DNA of 64,000 nucleotides. Origin: Antedon mediterranea (Eukaryota; Echinodermata; Crinoidea; Comatulida; Antedonidae). Positions within the stretch are counted from its first letter, which is position 1. Every line of letters starts with the position of its first letter. Below are positions 10,250 through 23,097 of this stretch, one piece after another. Location of the stretch: NCBI RefSeq assembly GCF_964355755.1, contig NC_092672.1, positions 372,001-436,000 on the forward strand. The letters are read 5' to 3'. The position numbers were made by a program, and so were the translations under genes. The notes below the pieces were generated by a model that searched no databases, was not told the DNA's origin, and was given only the letters and a program-made list of their open reading frames with translations.

Positions 10250-11880
10250 CAAAAGACGATTCAATATTTATTCGAAATTCTCGATTTGTTCTACGACATG
10301 ATTTTTCATCACTTGTTGTTGTCGGTATCGCGTATTATTTTGGATTTACTCGTTTAACGTTGCATTAAAAAAGATTTTTCTTCACGTTATTTGTATATTT
10401 TCTCTATAAACTTATATTTTTGTGTCATCGTTTATTTCAACACTGATTTTTAGGTAAGTATATCGAAGCTGGTTCGGTACCAACAGGGTTGATATACAAC
10501 AAATCGATGAGTAAATTTTTATTCGAAACAAGATATTTTTTATCACTTTGATTTTTAGTTTCGTCGTTGTAACCTATATTTTCAATCTTTTAGCGTAACA
10601 GAGAGTTTTTCTTCGAATATGTTCACATTTCGTACATTTTATCCTAATAGGTTTTTTTATCACTTTGAATTTTGCTTTCGTCGATTTTTCTTCTCGTCGA
10701 TTTCTTTTCGTCGTTATAACTGATAGCAAATTGTTTTTATTTTCATCTTTTCTTCGAATAGTTTCACGTTTTTAGATATTTTCTGTACATAATTTTATGT
10801 TTGTGACGTGTGAATGTCGTTTACGGTATTTCAACACTAATAGATGTAGGTAACTACATCGAAGTTGGTTCGGACCAAAATTATGTTTAAGTCGATGCGT
10901 ATTTTTTCGAATTTCTCGGATTTGTTCTGCGACAGGATTCTTTCATCACTTCGATATTTGTTTTCATCGGTTTTACTATCGCGAATTATTTTGATTTTCA
11001 TCGTACCGATACATTTTCTCGAAATAGTTTAACGTTTCATCGTCGTTTCGGTACTTGATGCATTAGGTTAGTATCAAAGTTATTCGGACCGACATTATGT
11101 CAAAAACGGATTGAGGAGTGTGTGTTTTTCCAGTTTCCTGATTTGTTCTGCGACAAGATTTTTCATCCCTCGATTTTTCATCGTTATTACGTATCACGAA
11201 TTACTTTTTCATCTGTTAGCGTAATGGAAAGTTTTTCCATTTCACATTTGTACATTTTGTCATCGTCGTTATTTCGTTATCACAGTATTATTTTGTCATC
11301 ACTTCGACAACTGCGGCGTCTCACATGACGAGTTTATTCCAGATTTGGTCTGCGACAGCATTATTTCATTGTTCAATAATCGCGAATTATGTTTTTTTGT
11401 ATGATTTTCGTAACTAGCTAGTTTTTCTTCGTTTCTCCGTACCTCTTCGATACGCTACGTTTGTTTGTGTTATCGATTTTTTCGAGACTATTTGATGCAT
11501 TAGGTAAGTATCGAAAGTGGTTCGCACCGACATTTTGTTTCAGATTATATACCAACCAAAGAATTGTTTATCCTTCGATGTTTGTTTTCATCGTTATAAC
11601 CTATTTAAAATATTTTAGCGTATATAACCAACAAACATTTTTCTTCGATTTTTTTTAACATTTTCGTACCTTTTCTCTTAATCGATGATCGAAGTTTCGG
11701 TACCAACGAGACGAGTTTTTGATTTGTTCATCACTTCGATTTTTTATTTCATCGTTCTCTTTTTGTTCTTGATCTACTTCTTTATACAGTTACTTCGATT
11801 TTGTTGTCACCTTTATCGTTTATTTATTTTTCTTCTAATCGTAATCGTCTTCCCATTACATTTATTTTAATAATTTAAAA
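10250..11880 (+). repeat. Old, strongly diverged T-rich satellite
   Basis: Recurring degenerate words 'tttttcatcacttcgatttt', 'tcgttataacct' and 'gtaagtatcgaagttggttcgga' (near 10452, 10849, 11064, 11502 and 11685), at spacings of roughly 180-440 bp. This looks like an ancient tandem array of about 200-bp units. Short open frames here are by-products of T-rich composition. No gene is seen. Confidence 0.6.
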
Positions 11881-12318
11881 AAGAGGAGGAAAAAGGTGGC
11901 CTTCACGTGGCCTACCAGTGAAACCTGGGAAACCGACACCTTTATTTTATATTATTATTAAGGCTGCAATTGAGAAAGGTTGGGCTGACAAGGGAGTGGT
12001 AAAACTCCCTGGCTGACCATCCACTAAAATTTGCGCCGTATGTTAAAAGATTATTTTCATCGAGGGGCCTATAAGCACTGTATGCTTATATCCTGGGAAT
12101 CAAGTAAACAAGTAATTAGTTAGAAATTCAAGGTTAAAATCCGTTGGAATAATATTTTATTAACGCGTTACTGAATCTTTGTAATTAATTAACGCGTTAC
12201 ACATCTTATTTGACGAGAATTGACACTCGCCCACGCCTAACCTCAGAGTTCGTTCGTTAGAGGATTTGCGGCGATTTTGAAATGTAGGCCTAAATATTTT
12301 GATATTTTAGTTGTACAA
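11880..12318 (+). promoter_or_regulatory. RAD51C 5' flank with twin TAACGCGTTA palindromes
   Basis: This is the interval before the RAD51C start codon. TAACGCGTTA, a perfect palindrome containing ACGCGT, occurs at 12161-12170 and 12190-12199. Farther upstream are two small hairpins: AGGGAGT/ACTCCCT near 11990-12015 and TATAAGC/GCTTATA near 12068-12092. ACGCGT is the core of MluI cell-cycle boxes in yeast; a role here is inference. No TATA box is obvious. Confidence 0.4.
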
Positions 12319-15300
12319 ATGAACATAGAAAGTCTTCCGTTACCATCGATCATTAGACAAAAGCTCTTTGGAGCTGGTTTTCTTACTCTTGATGATTTTA
12401 ATGGGTTGAAACCGTCTCAACTTTCAAAAGGTAAGCATGTCGCGGTACCTTAAATAACGGCCTAGCTTAGGCCCTGGCCCTATGTCGGATTACTATCTAC
12501 ACACATCGGCTTCCGCCCCAATCTTGCCGGCCCGTGACTAGTCTGTTGTCTATGTTTATGTTCATTCTGATTGGTCAGTTTTGGCTGTTACTTTCCTGGA
12601 ATTAAATATCTCTAGGCTAGAGTAGAAGAGGCTGGTGATGAATGGTTAAAAAAATCTTTTTTTTATTTTAGCTTAATTATAATTTGTTAACAACTTATTG
12701 AAAAGAATGCTTTTTTAATACATTGTCATTGTTGTGTGTGTGATGTTGGTTGGTACTTGACATTCACCAGAGATATTATTTTATAGCGCAATATGCTTTT
12801 ATTTTACCATGAGCCACGAGAATCTTTGTAAATTGTATGTTATTACCATTTTTGTTTTACTTTGAAGAACTTAATAGTTCATTAGAAGAAGCATGTGAAG
12901 TCTTAAAAGCAATTGATGATGTGAATCTGGTCCGGAACACGTTAAAAGATGGCACTAATGGATGTCGGATGGCCTTGGAGATCCTGCAAGAGGAACAAAG
13001 ACAACAAAGCATCATCACCTTCTGTGAAGAGATTGATGATATGTTAGGGGGCGGTATTCCCCTTGGAAAGACGACAGAAATATGTGGTGCTCCTGGTGTG
13101 GGAAAGACACAAATGTGGTTAGTAGAAAATGGTATTACCTCTCTTATATAAATTAACCGTTCCCTTCAATTTCTATTTTTTCATTAATTAATAATTTTTC
13201 AAAAAGAACATAACAAATAGGTTATAACAAAACAAAAAAACAAAAAGAAATAGCTCAAAATCCAAATGACTGGTTAAAACCACAATGCAGAATGAATCAC
13301 TTTCAAGTGGCTCACCAAAATGCAGAATGAATCACTTTCAAGTGGCTCACCAAAATTGAAAATAGTTTTTCCATTTATAATTCTAGTACTGTATGCAATT
13401 TAAACAAATTTACTAACAGTATAACTTAATTTGGATTTACAGTTTCTTGCGCGAGTGTTTTTGTGTAGAAATTGAATTCATTGTTGGGGGTAGCCACGAG
13501 CGGAAAAACAATCATACAAAAAATCTAAATTTTAAAGTAAAAAAGTTGGCTTCTGAGAGTGTGTCCAGTAAAAGAGGTCACAGGGAGACTCAGTTGTAGA
13601 ACAATTGTTTTCACAATCCCCTTTTTTTATTTCTGAGAACAGCATGCAATTGGCAGTTGATGTCCAAATTCCAACCGTTTTTGGCGGAATTGAAGGAGAA
13701 GCTTTGTACATAGACACAGAAGGTAGCTTTATCGTAGAAAGAGCATCGGAGATTGCCACAGCTGTAGTAGAACATTGTGGACGTATAGCAGCAAGCCAAC
13801 AGAATCATGGTAAGCAAACTCCCTCCAAACGATTGGCACAAACTAGTTTGACGAGAAAAGTGTGCCCAAATATGGTAGTGATATGGCATTATCACAATTT
13901 TTTGTCACATACAAAGCTTTATACTTTGTGATTTTTAATTTACATTGCATAATAATTGTAATGCTGTGAAATTCAGATTTTACTGCGATATTTACAAACG
14001 TGATCTTTATGTGAACCTGCATAAAGTTCAGAAATAATGTGCTCTTTAATTCTTTCTAACATACATGAGCAGGTTAGCAAGAAAAAATGTTTTTGTTTTC
14101 ACATTTGTTTTAGATCAACTGAACGCAATGATTACATTTACAGAAGATAGTGTACTGTCTGGAATTCATTACTCAAGATGCCAAGACTTTGTGGAACTCA
14201 TTGCGTTCATAAATACTCTACCCAAGTTCCTCAGCTCACATCCTAAGGTGTTGTTAACATATTGCGTTCATAAATACTCTACCCAAATTTCTCAGCTCAC
14301 ATCCTAAGGTGTTCTTTAACATATTGCTTTCATACTCTACCCAAATTTATCAGCTCACATTATCCTAAGGTCTTGTTTTAACATATTGCATTCATAAATA
14401 CTCTACCCAAATAAGGTCTTGTTTTAACATATTGCATTCATATATACTCTACCCAAATAAGGTCTTGTTGTTAACATATTGCATTCATAAATACTCTACC
14501 CAAATAAGGTCTTGTTTTAACATATTGCATTCATAAATACTCTACCCAAATAAGGTCTTGTTGTTAACATATTGCATTCATATATACTCTACCCAAATAA
14601 GGTCTTGTTGTTAACATATTGCATTCATAAATACTCTACCCAAATAAGGTCTTGTTGTTAACATATTGCATTCATAAATACTCTACCCAAATAAGGTCTT
14701 GTTTTAACATATTGCATTCATAAATACTCTACCCAAATAAGGTCTTGTTTTAACATATTGCATTCATAAATACTCTACCCAAATAAGGTCTTGTTTTAAC
14801 ATATTGCATTCATAAATACTCTACCCAAATAAGGTCTTGTTTTAACATATTGCATTCATAAATACTCTACCCAAATAAGGTCTTGTTTTAACATATTGCA
14901 TTCATAAATACTCTACCCAAATAAGGTCTTGTTTTAACATATTGCATTCATAAATACTCTACCCAAATAAGGTCTTGTTGTTAACATATTGCATTCATAA
15001 ATACTCTACCCAAATAAGGTCTTGTTGTTAACATATTGCATTCATAAATACTCTACCCTAATAAGGCCTTGTTTTAAGATATTGCGTTCATAAATACTCT
15101 ACCCAAATAAGGTCTTTTTTTAACATATTGCATTCATAAATACTCTACCCAAATAAGGTCTTGTTTTAACATATTGCATTCATAAATACTCTACCCAAAT
15201 AAGGTTTGTTTTAACATATTGCATTCTTAAATACTCTACCCAAATAAGGTCTTGTTTTAACATATTGCATTCATAAATACTCTACCCAAATAAGGTCTTG

Positions 15301-18300
15301 TTTTAACATAATTATTGCATTCATAAATACTCTACCCAAATAAGGTCTTGTTTTAACATATTGCATTCATAAATACTCTACCCTAAGGTCTTGTTTTAAC
15401 ATATTGCATTCATAAATACTCTACCCAAATAAGGTCTTGTTGTTAACATATTGCATTCATAAATACTCTACCCAAATAAGGTCTTGTTGTTAACATATTG
15501 CATTCATAAATACTCTACCCTAATAAGGCCTTGTTTTAAGTTATTGCGTTCATAAATACTCTACCCAAATAAGGTCTTTTTTTAACATATTGTGTTCATA
15601 AATACTCTACCCAAATAAGGTCTTGTTTTAACATATTGCATTCATAAATATACTCTACCCAAATAAGGTCTTGTTTTAACATATTGCATTCATAAATACT
15701 CTACCCAAATAAGGTCTTGTTGTTAACATATTGCATTCATAAATACTCTACCCAAATAAGGTCTTGTTAACATATTGCATTCATAAATACTCTACCCAAA
15801 TAAGGTCTTGTTTTAACATATTGCATTCATAAATACTCTACCCAAATAAGGTCTTGTTTTAACATATTGCATTCATAAATACTCTATCCAAATAAGGTCT
15901 TGTTTTAACATATTGCATTCATAAATACTCTACCCAAATAAGGTCTTGTTGTTAACATATTGCATTCATAAATACTCTACCCAAATAAGGTCTTGTTAAC
16001 ATATTGCATTCATAAATACTCTACCCAAATAAGGTCTTGTTGTTAACATATTGCATTCATAAATACTCTACCCTAATAAGGCCTTGTTTTAAGATATTGC
16101 GTTCATAAATACTCTACCCAAATAAGGTCTTTTTTTAACATATTGCGTTCATAAATACTCTACCCAAATAAGGTCTTGTTTTAACATATATTGCATTCAT
16201 AAATACTCTACCCAAATAAGGTCTTGTTTTAACATATTGCATTCATAAATACTCTACCCAAATAAGGTCTTGTTTTAACATATTGCATTCATAAATACTC
16301 TACCCAAATAAGGTCTTGTTTTAACATATTGCATTCATAAATACTCTACCCAAATAAGGTCTTGTTGTTAACATATTGCATTCATAAATACTCTACCCAA
16401 ATAAGGTCTTGTTGTTAACATATTGCATTCATAAATACTCTACCCTAATAAGGCCTTGTTTTAACATATTGAGTTCATAAATACTCTACCCAATAAGGTC
16501 TTGTTTTAACATATTGCGTTCATAAATACTCTACCCAAATAAGGTCTTGTTTTAACATATTGCATTCATAAATACTCTACCCAAATAAGGTCTTGTTGTT
16601 AACATATTGCATTCATAAATACTCTACCCAAATAAGGTCTTGTTGTTAACATAATTGCATTCATAAATACTCTACCCAAATAAGGTCTTGTTTTAACATA
16701 TTGCATTCATAAATACTCTATACAAATAAGGTCTTGTTGTTAACATATTGCATTCATAAATACTCTACCCAAATAAGGTCTTGTTGTTAACATATTGCAT
16801 TCATAAATACTCTACCCAAATAAGGTCTTGTTGTTAACATTTTAAGGTGTAAGACCAGTTTTTAATTCTACAGTTTAATATATTATTCCAAAAAAAATTT
16901 CCAAATAAATATATAAGCAGATAACATATTAATATTTTATTTCTTATTTTAGGTACGAATTATAATTATAGATAGTGTGGCATTCCATTTTCGACATGAT
17001 ATTGACAACTTATCATTGAGAACTCGACTTCTAAATGGACTCGCACAGAATCTTATCAAGCTCGCAATGGAGAATACTATTGCGGTAAGGTGTCTGCTTT
17101 TGTTATTTTTATTTTCAACTTTGTTTATAGAGGGTAACCTATCCAGCTGGACCAATTAATGCCAGTAGATATTTAGGGGCCCTCTTAAATAACAATAAAA
17201 TACATAAAAATGATAAATAACATTTTTATTTATCTTAAATATAAATGGAACAGTCCTCATATTTCAGCACTTACAACAGCCATCAAATAGTACACCCTCA
17301 TATTTCAGCACTTACAACAGCCATCAAATAGTACACCCTCATATTTCAGCACTTACAACAGCCATCAAATAGTACACCCTCATATTTCAGCACTTACAAC
17401 AGCCATCAAATAGTACACCCTCATATTTCAGCACTTACAACAGCCATCAAATAGTACACCCTCATATTTCAGCACTTACAACAGCCATCAAATAGTACAC
17501 CCTCATATTTCAGCACTTACAACAGCCATCAAATAGTACACCCTCATATTTCAGCACTTACAACAGCCATCAAATAGTACACCCTCATATTTCAGCACTT
17601 ACAACAGCCATCAAATAGTACACCCTCATATTTCAGCACTTACAACAGCCATCAAATAGTACACCCTCATATTTCAGCACTTACAACAGCCATCAAATAG
17701 TACACCCTCATATTTCAGCACTTACAACAGCCACCAAATAGTACACCCTCATATTGCAGCACTTACAACAGCCATCAAATAGTACACCCTCATATCTCAG
17801 CACTTACAACAGCCATCAAATAGTACACCCTCATATCTCAGCACTTACAACAGCCATCAAATAGTACACCCTCATATTTCAGCACTTACAACAGCCATCA
17901 AATAGTACACCCTCATATTTCAGCACTTACAACAGCCATCAAATAGTACACCCTCATATTTCAGCACTTACAACAGCCATCAAATAGTACACCCTCATAT
18001 TTCAGCACTTACAACAGCCATCAAATAGTACACCCTCATATTTCAGCACTTACAACAGCCATCAAATAGTACACCCTCATATTTCAGCACTTTCAACAGC
18101 CATCAAATAGTACACCCTCATATTTCAGCACTTACAACAGACATCAAATAGTACACCCTCATATTTCAGCACTTACAACAGACATCAAATAGTACACCCT
18201 CATATTTCAGCACTTACAACAGCCATCAAATAGTACACCCTCATATTTCAGCACTTACAACAGCCATCAAATAGTACACCCTCATATTTCAGCACTTACA

Positions 18301-21300
18301 ACAGCCATCAAATAGTACACCCTCATATTTCAGCACTTACAACAGCCATCAAATAGTACACCCTCATATTTCACCACTTACAACAGACATCAAATAGTAC
18401 ACCCTTATATTTCACCACTTACAACAGACATCAAATAGTACACCCTCATATTTCACCACTTACAACAGACATCAAATAGTACACCCTCATATTTCACCAC
18501 TTACAACAGACATCAAATAGTACACCCTCATATTTCAGCACTTACAACAGCCATCAAATAGTACACCCTCATATTTCAGCACTTACAACAGCCATCAAAT
18601 AGTACACCCTCATATTTCACCACTTACAACAGACATCAAATAGTACACCCTCATATTTCAGCACTTACAACAGACATCAAATAGTACACCCTCATATTTC
18701 AGCACTTACAACAGCCATCAAATAGTACACCCTCATATTTCAGCACTTACAACAGCCATCAAATAGTACACCCTCATATTTCAGCACTTACAACAGCCAT
18801 CAAATAGTACACCCTCATATTTCAGCACTTACAACAGCCATCAAATAGTACACCCTCATATTTCAGCACTTACAACAGCCATCAAATAGTACACCCTCAT
18901 ATTTCAGCACTTACAACAGCCATCAAATAGTACACCCTCATATTTCAGCACTTACAACAGCCATCAAATAGTACACCCTCATATTTCAGCACTTACAACA
19001 GCCACCAAATAGTACACCCTCATATTGCAGCACTTACAACAGCCATCAAATAGTACACCCTCATATCTCAGCACTTACAACAGCCATCAAATAGTACACC
19101 CTCATATCTCAGCACTTACAACAGCCATCAAATAGTACACCCTCATATTTCAGCACTTACAACAGCCATCAAATAGTACACCCTCATATTTCAGCACTTA
19201 CAACAGCCATCAAATAGTACACCCTCATATTTCAGCACTTACAACAGCCATCAAATAGTACACCCTCATATTTCAGCACTTACAACAGCCATCAAATAGT
19301 ACACCCTCATATTTCAGCACTTACAACAGCCATCAAATAGTACACCCTCATATTTCAGCACTTTCAACAGCCATCAAATAGTACACCCTCATATTTCAGC
19401 ACTTACAACAGACATCAAATAGTACACCCTCATATTTCAGCACTTACAACAGACATCAAATAGTACACCCTCATATTTCAGCACTTACAACAGCCATCAA
19501 ATAGTACACCCTCATATTTCAGCACTTACAACAGCCATCAAATAGTACACCCTCATATTTCAGCACTTACAACAGCCATCAAATAGTACACCCTCATATT
19601 TCAGCACTTACAACAGCCATCAAATAGTACACCCTCATATTTCACCACTTACAACAGACATCAAATAGTACACCCTTATATTTCACCACTTACAACAGAC
19701 ATCAAATAGTACACCCTCATATTTCACCACTTACAACAGACATCAAATAGTACACCCTCATATTTCACCACTTACAACAGACATCAAATAGTACACCCTC
19801 ATATTTCAGCACTTACAACAGCCATCAAATAGTACACCCTCATATTTCAGCACTTACAACAGCCATCAAATAGTACACCCTCATATTTCACCACTTACAA
19901 CAGACATCAAATAGTACACCCTCATATTTCAGCACTTACAACAGACATCAAATAGTACACCCTCATATTTCAGCACTTACAACAGCCATCAAATAGTACA
20001 CCCTCATATTTCAGCACTTACAACAGCCATCAAATAGTACACCCTCATATTTCAGCACTTACAACAGCCATCAAATAGTACACCCTCATATTTCAGCACT
20101 TACAACAGCCATCAAATAGTACACCCTCATATTTCAGCACTTACAACAGCCATCAAATAGTACACCCTCATATTTCAGCACTTACAACAGCCATCAAATA
20201 GTACACCCTCATATTTCAGTATATTAATTCACAAAATTGAAATATTAGAGTACACACCTAATTTTGAGGTACACACCTACTGTGTAATTGGTGACAGTGG
20301 CTTAGGCTGCTTTTGTGCTTTCCTGGCAGCTAGTATGATGAAACTATGATTTTTATATTTTCTCTTTGCGTCATGTTTGCTTAACTTGTATAATGTATCT
20401 TTTTTCTCTTTAAGTAATATATATTGTTTGAAGGTTTGCATAGCAAACAGAACTAGATACTGTACGTGGTGTACCGCAAACTTTATATGAAAAAAATTGA
20501 AATCATTGAATTTTTTCAGGTGGTCCTAACAAACCAAATGACAACAAAGTTTGGTGGTGAAGACGGAAGCTCGCGCTTAATTCCTGCTTTAGGAGAAAGT
20601 TGGGGGCATGCTGCGACCATCAGAATGATACTCTATTGGCAAGCAAGTCAAAGGTATTGTTGTCTATAGGAATAATGTCTTAACTGGAGTTATAGTTCAT
20701 AGTTATGAATGTTGGCTATATAATAAATGATAAAACTAAGCACAAATCTTTTTATTTTATCTTTCATCGTTAACCATTACCTTTATTCATTCAATGTCCT
20801 AATTTTGTATACATCTTCTACCTATTTTTGTGTATTATTCTGTTTGTGTATAGATTGTTAACATATATCATACTTATTAATACTATCACCCCATTACATT
20901 ATTTATGTTACAGTAATGCTAACAAATTGTAATACTTCTCTTTCATCTATAACTCTCATCTAAACATGAATCTTGCTTGTACCTAAGAAAGAAGTCTTGA
21001 GCAAATCTATGTTGGTGAATGTAGAACAAATTAAACACTATAAAAAACATTAGTTAATTCATATAGTGTTGTGATCAAAAGTTATTCTATGTTTTATGAA
21101 GAATCGTTATTCCAAATAATTATTAATAAATTAAATAATAAAATATATTTGTTTAGGTTAGCAATGCTATATAAGTCACCCTCAAGACAAGAAAAAACTG
21201 TACCATACCAAGTGGCGGTGAGAAGAATTAGCACAGCTTTCTTTTTTTGTAGATCCAATAGATTGTAAAGTATTAAAATTGGTACTTACTACGACGTTGT

Positions 21301-21896
21301 GCAAACATCCAGTTTGCTTTCGTAAGTATCAATGTCGCAGCAAAACACAGCGCCCTCAAAAAACACTGAGGTGACGTATTGACCAGATGGTAACCAAAAT
21401 CAACAGTCTATTGGATCACAAAAATGACAAATTTTCTTATGTGATATTAGGATCCAACGTAAATTGTTTTTTCTTATATAATATTAGGATCCAAAGTAAA
21501 TTGTTTCTTATATAATATTAGGATCCAAATTAAATTGTTTCAAGATTTTAGAATTAGCACTCTTTCATATATTTCGTCAAAGTATTGTTTTTCCGTTTTT
21601 AATTAATAGTTAATCAACAAACAAGCTAGTGGTAAATACTGTTATTAATATTTACTATTTAAATTTAAAATAAAAAAGAGATTTTCTTTTTATTATAAAG
21701 TATTCCTAGTCCTTTGCTTCTCTTATAAAGTATATATTTTGTTATGGTTTAAATTATGTTTTAAATTCACTTCTTGATTTTTCAGAAATGTGGTATAAGA
21801 AGCAATCCAAGTGAGGTATTTGGACAAAAATGGCAACAAAAGTTAACAGTTGAAGAAAACCCTGCAAAACGCAGAAAAGTGTCGTCAAAGAACTAA
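12319..21896 (+). CDS. RAD51C: DNA repair protein RAD51 homolog 3 (RAD51C), complete
   Basis: Eight phase-consistent exons: 12319-12430, 12868-13117, 13643-13809, 14114-14247, 16953-17084, 20520-20653, 21157-21217 and 21786-21896; 366 residues against 376 in human. This RecA-family ATPase acts in the BCDX2 and CX3 paralogue complexes in homologous recombination, fork protection and interstrand-crosslink repair. The N-terminal helical domain ([11 protein letters not shown]...LKPSQLSK) is followed by Walker [10 protein letters not shown] at residues 111-119, an [17 protein letters not shown] block, Walker B IIIIDS at 224-229, [20 protein letters not shown], and [10 protein letters not shown]...[14 protein letters not shown]. 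The C-terminus is basic (KRRK, 358-361), matching the known nuclear-localisation tail. The start was chosen because it is the first ATG and aligns with the family N-terminus. Introns 4 and 5 are filled by large satellites, and exon 4's weak donor (AAG|GTGTTG) is itself the seed of one of them. AATAAA lies at 22014. Confidence 0.96.
13286..13362 (+). repeat. 37-bp direct duplication in RAD51C intron 2
   Basis: Two adjacent copies of 'aatgcagaatgaatcacttt' followed by 'caagtggctcaccaaa'. Confidence 0.85.
13858..13926. mobile_element. Fragment of the AAAGCTCTGTCTACAC MITE family
   Basis: Contains 'gtgcccaaatatggtagtga' and 'ttttttgtcacatacaaagc', the interior and one end of the short inverted-repeat family found intact elsewhere in this window. 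It sits in RAD51C intron 3. Confidence 0.55.
14203..16845 (+). repeat. Satellite grown from the 3' end and donor site of RAD51C exon 4
   Basis: The exon end 'attgcgttcataaatactct acccaagttcctcagctcac' with its donor is followed directly by two more roughly 55-62-bp copies that still carry 'tcagctcacatcctaaggt', then by about 55 shortened 46-47-bp units 'gcattcataaatactctacc' + 'caaataaggtcttgttttaac'. Each unit keeps an AAG|GT word like the authentic donor. Variant units ('accctaataaggcc ... ttttaagatattgcg') recur near 15057, 15517, 16070 and 16442, showing higher-order duplication. The authentic exon occupies 14114-14247. Confidence 0.97.
17253..20220 (+). repeat. 41-bp satellite, about 72 copies, in RAD51C intron 5
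   Basis: Unit 'tcatatttcagcacttacaa' + 'cagccatcaaatagtacaccc', very homogeneous. Diagnostic variants repeat at exactly 1,271 bp (31 units): 'ccaccaaata' at 17731 and 19002, 'acccttatat' at 18401 and 19672, and 'tttcaacag' at 18091 and 19362. So a 31-unit block has been duplicated. The sense strand of each unit contains 'catatttcag', an acceptor look-alike. Confidence 0.98.
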
Positions 21897-22240
21897 AAAC
21901 TTCACCCTAATGAACATTATTCTTATCAAGTGCTTTCTTTAAATATATAAACACAACAGACACAGAACATGAATTCTAAACAGCCCGGTGATATCTGAAA
22001 TTTAATTTGAAACAATAAAGATTAGGAAGTCTTTGAGATTGAGAAAAAGCCATGTCAACCAAGATTCAAACACAGAACCTTCTGCTTGATATGCAGATGA
22101 CCTAACCATTAGACCACTGGGGCTTTCATGGTATTGTTCAAATTCGATTTGATAGCGACTTATTCTCGGTGTGGTACAGTGGAACAGCACTACTGCAGTC
22201 CCTTTCTTTACATTTATATATACATATATTAGTTCTAAAG
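21897..22240 (+). other. RAD51C 3' untranslated region and flank
   Basis: Follows the RAD51C stop. A canonical AATAAA is at 22014-22019, about 120 bases downstream. A decayed tRNA-like sequence lies on the other strand immediately after it. Confidence 0.5.
22055..22137 (-). mobile_element. Decayed tRNA-like sequence (tRNA pseudogene or SINE head)
   Basis: On the minus strand: 'agtggtctaatggttaggtc' resembles an A-box/D-arm, a five-base anticodon stem TCTGC/GCAGA follows, then 'gtttgaatct' resembles a B-box with C-to-T changes. The acceptor stem does not pair well. A SINE body was not identified. Confidence 0.5.
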
Positions 22241-22244
22241 TTAT

Positions 22245-22332
22245 GAAATTCCCAAATATGGCAGTGATATGACATCATAATGTCAATATAAGGACACATT
22301 TTTTTTGTCCATAAAGTGTAGACAGAGCTTGC
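22245..22332. mobile_element. Partial AAAGCTCTGTCTACAC-family MITE
   Basis: 'cccaaatatggcagtgatat gacatcat' and 'aaagtgtagacagagctt' match the right half of the family; the left terminus is missing. Confidence 0.65.
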
Positions 22333-23097
22333 TTCATAATTTATAAACCATTGGAAAACTTATGTTTATCAAGACAGTTGATATTGATACTGTACTACAG
22401 TTTTTACAGGTTTTGCAGTATAGTATATTTATTGTGTAAAGTACAATCCGCAAAGTTTAGAAAAATCACGGAAATAATATCACTTTTACCTAACAATAAT
22501 ATAAATATTGTAAGGACAATTTTGAAATCAATCGCCTTTAAATTTGTTTATTTTATGTGGAACTAGCAATTATACCCGCCCCAGGGCGGGTTTCAAAATT
22601 AGTTTACAGCCTTCTCAGTACATAACACCCGACGCCAGTATCTGTCTATACTCACCAACATCCACCCCTCAATAACACCCCATACTCTTTCTTAAAAACA
22701 AATTCTTCCCAGTGATGGACAAATTCAATTCAACCTAAGCTTCGAATTGAGAGGAGTATTCATAACTACGATGGGTCTAATAATGGTTGTAGTACGTTGT
22801 AAATTGTGTAAATGAATAGGTGTCATATTGGCTGATAATTAAAATTTGTAATTTAGATACTGCGGGCACCCAGCCTTCTTTCTCCTTTCACCACCCCAGC
22901 CACCATCAACAAACCTTAACTCCTCCCCTGGACAGTTCAAATTTAGTAACTTTTCCTAGTACAATCCAATCATATAGGCTACTTCATTACGCTAGTATTT
23001 TTGCTCCTCCTCCCCCTACAAAAAACACACCCCAGATACACTGGGTGATGTGTTGAAGCTGGTTCCAGTACAATTTATATTATTATCACTCCCAACC

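Noticed and set aside
14248-20220. Regularly spaced repeats resembling a CRISPR array
   Set aside because: The units are contiguous tandem repeats without unique spacers, inside introns of a eukaryotic gene.
22055-22137. Functional tRNA gene
   Set aside because: The acceptor stem does not pair and the B-box is mutated; kept only as a decayed tRNA-like sequence.
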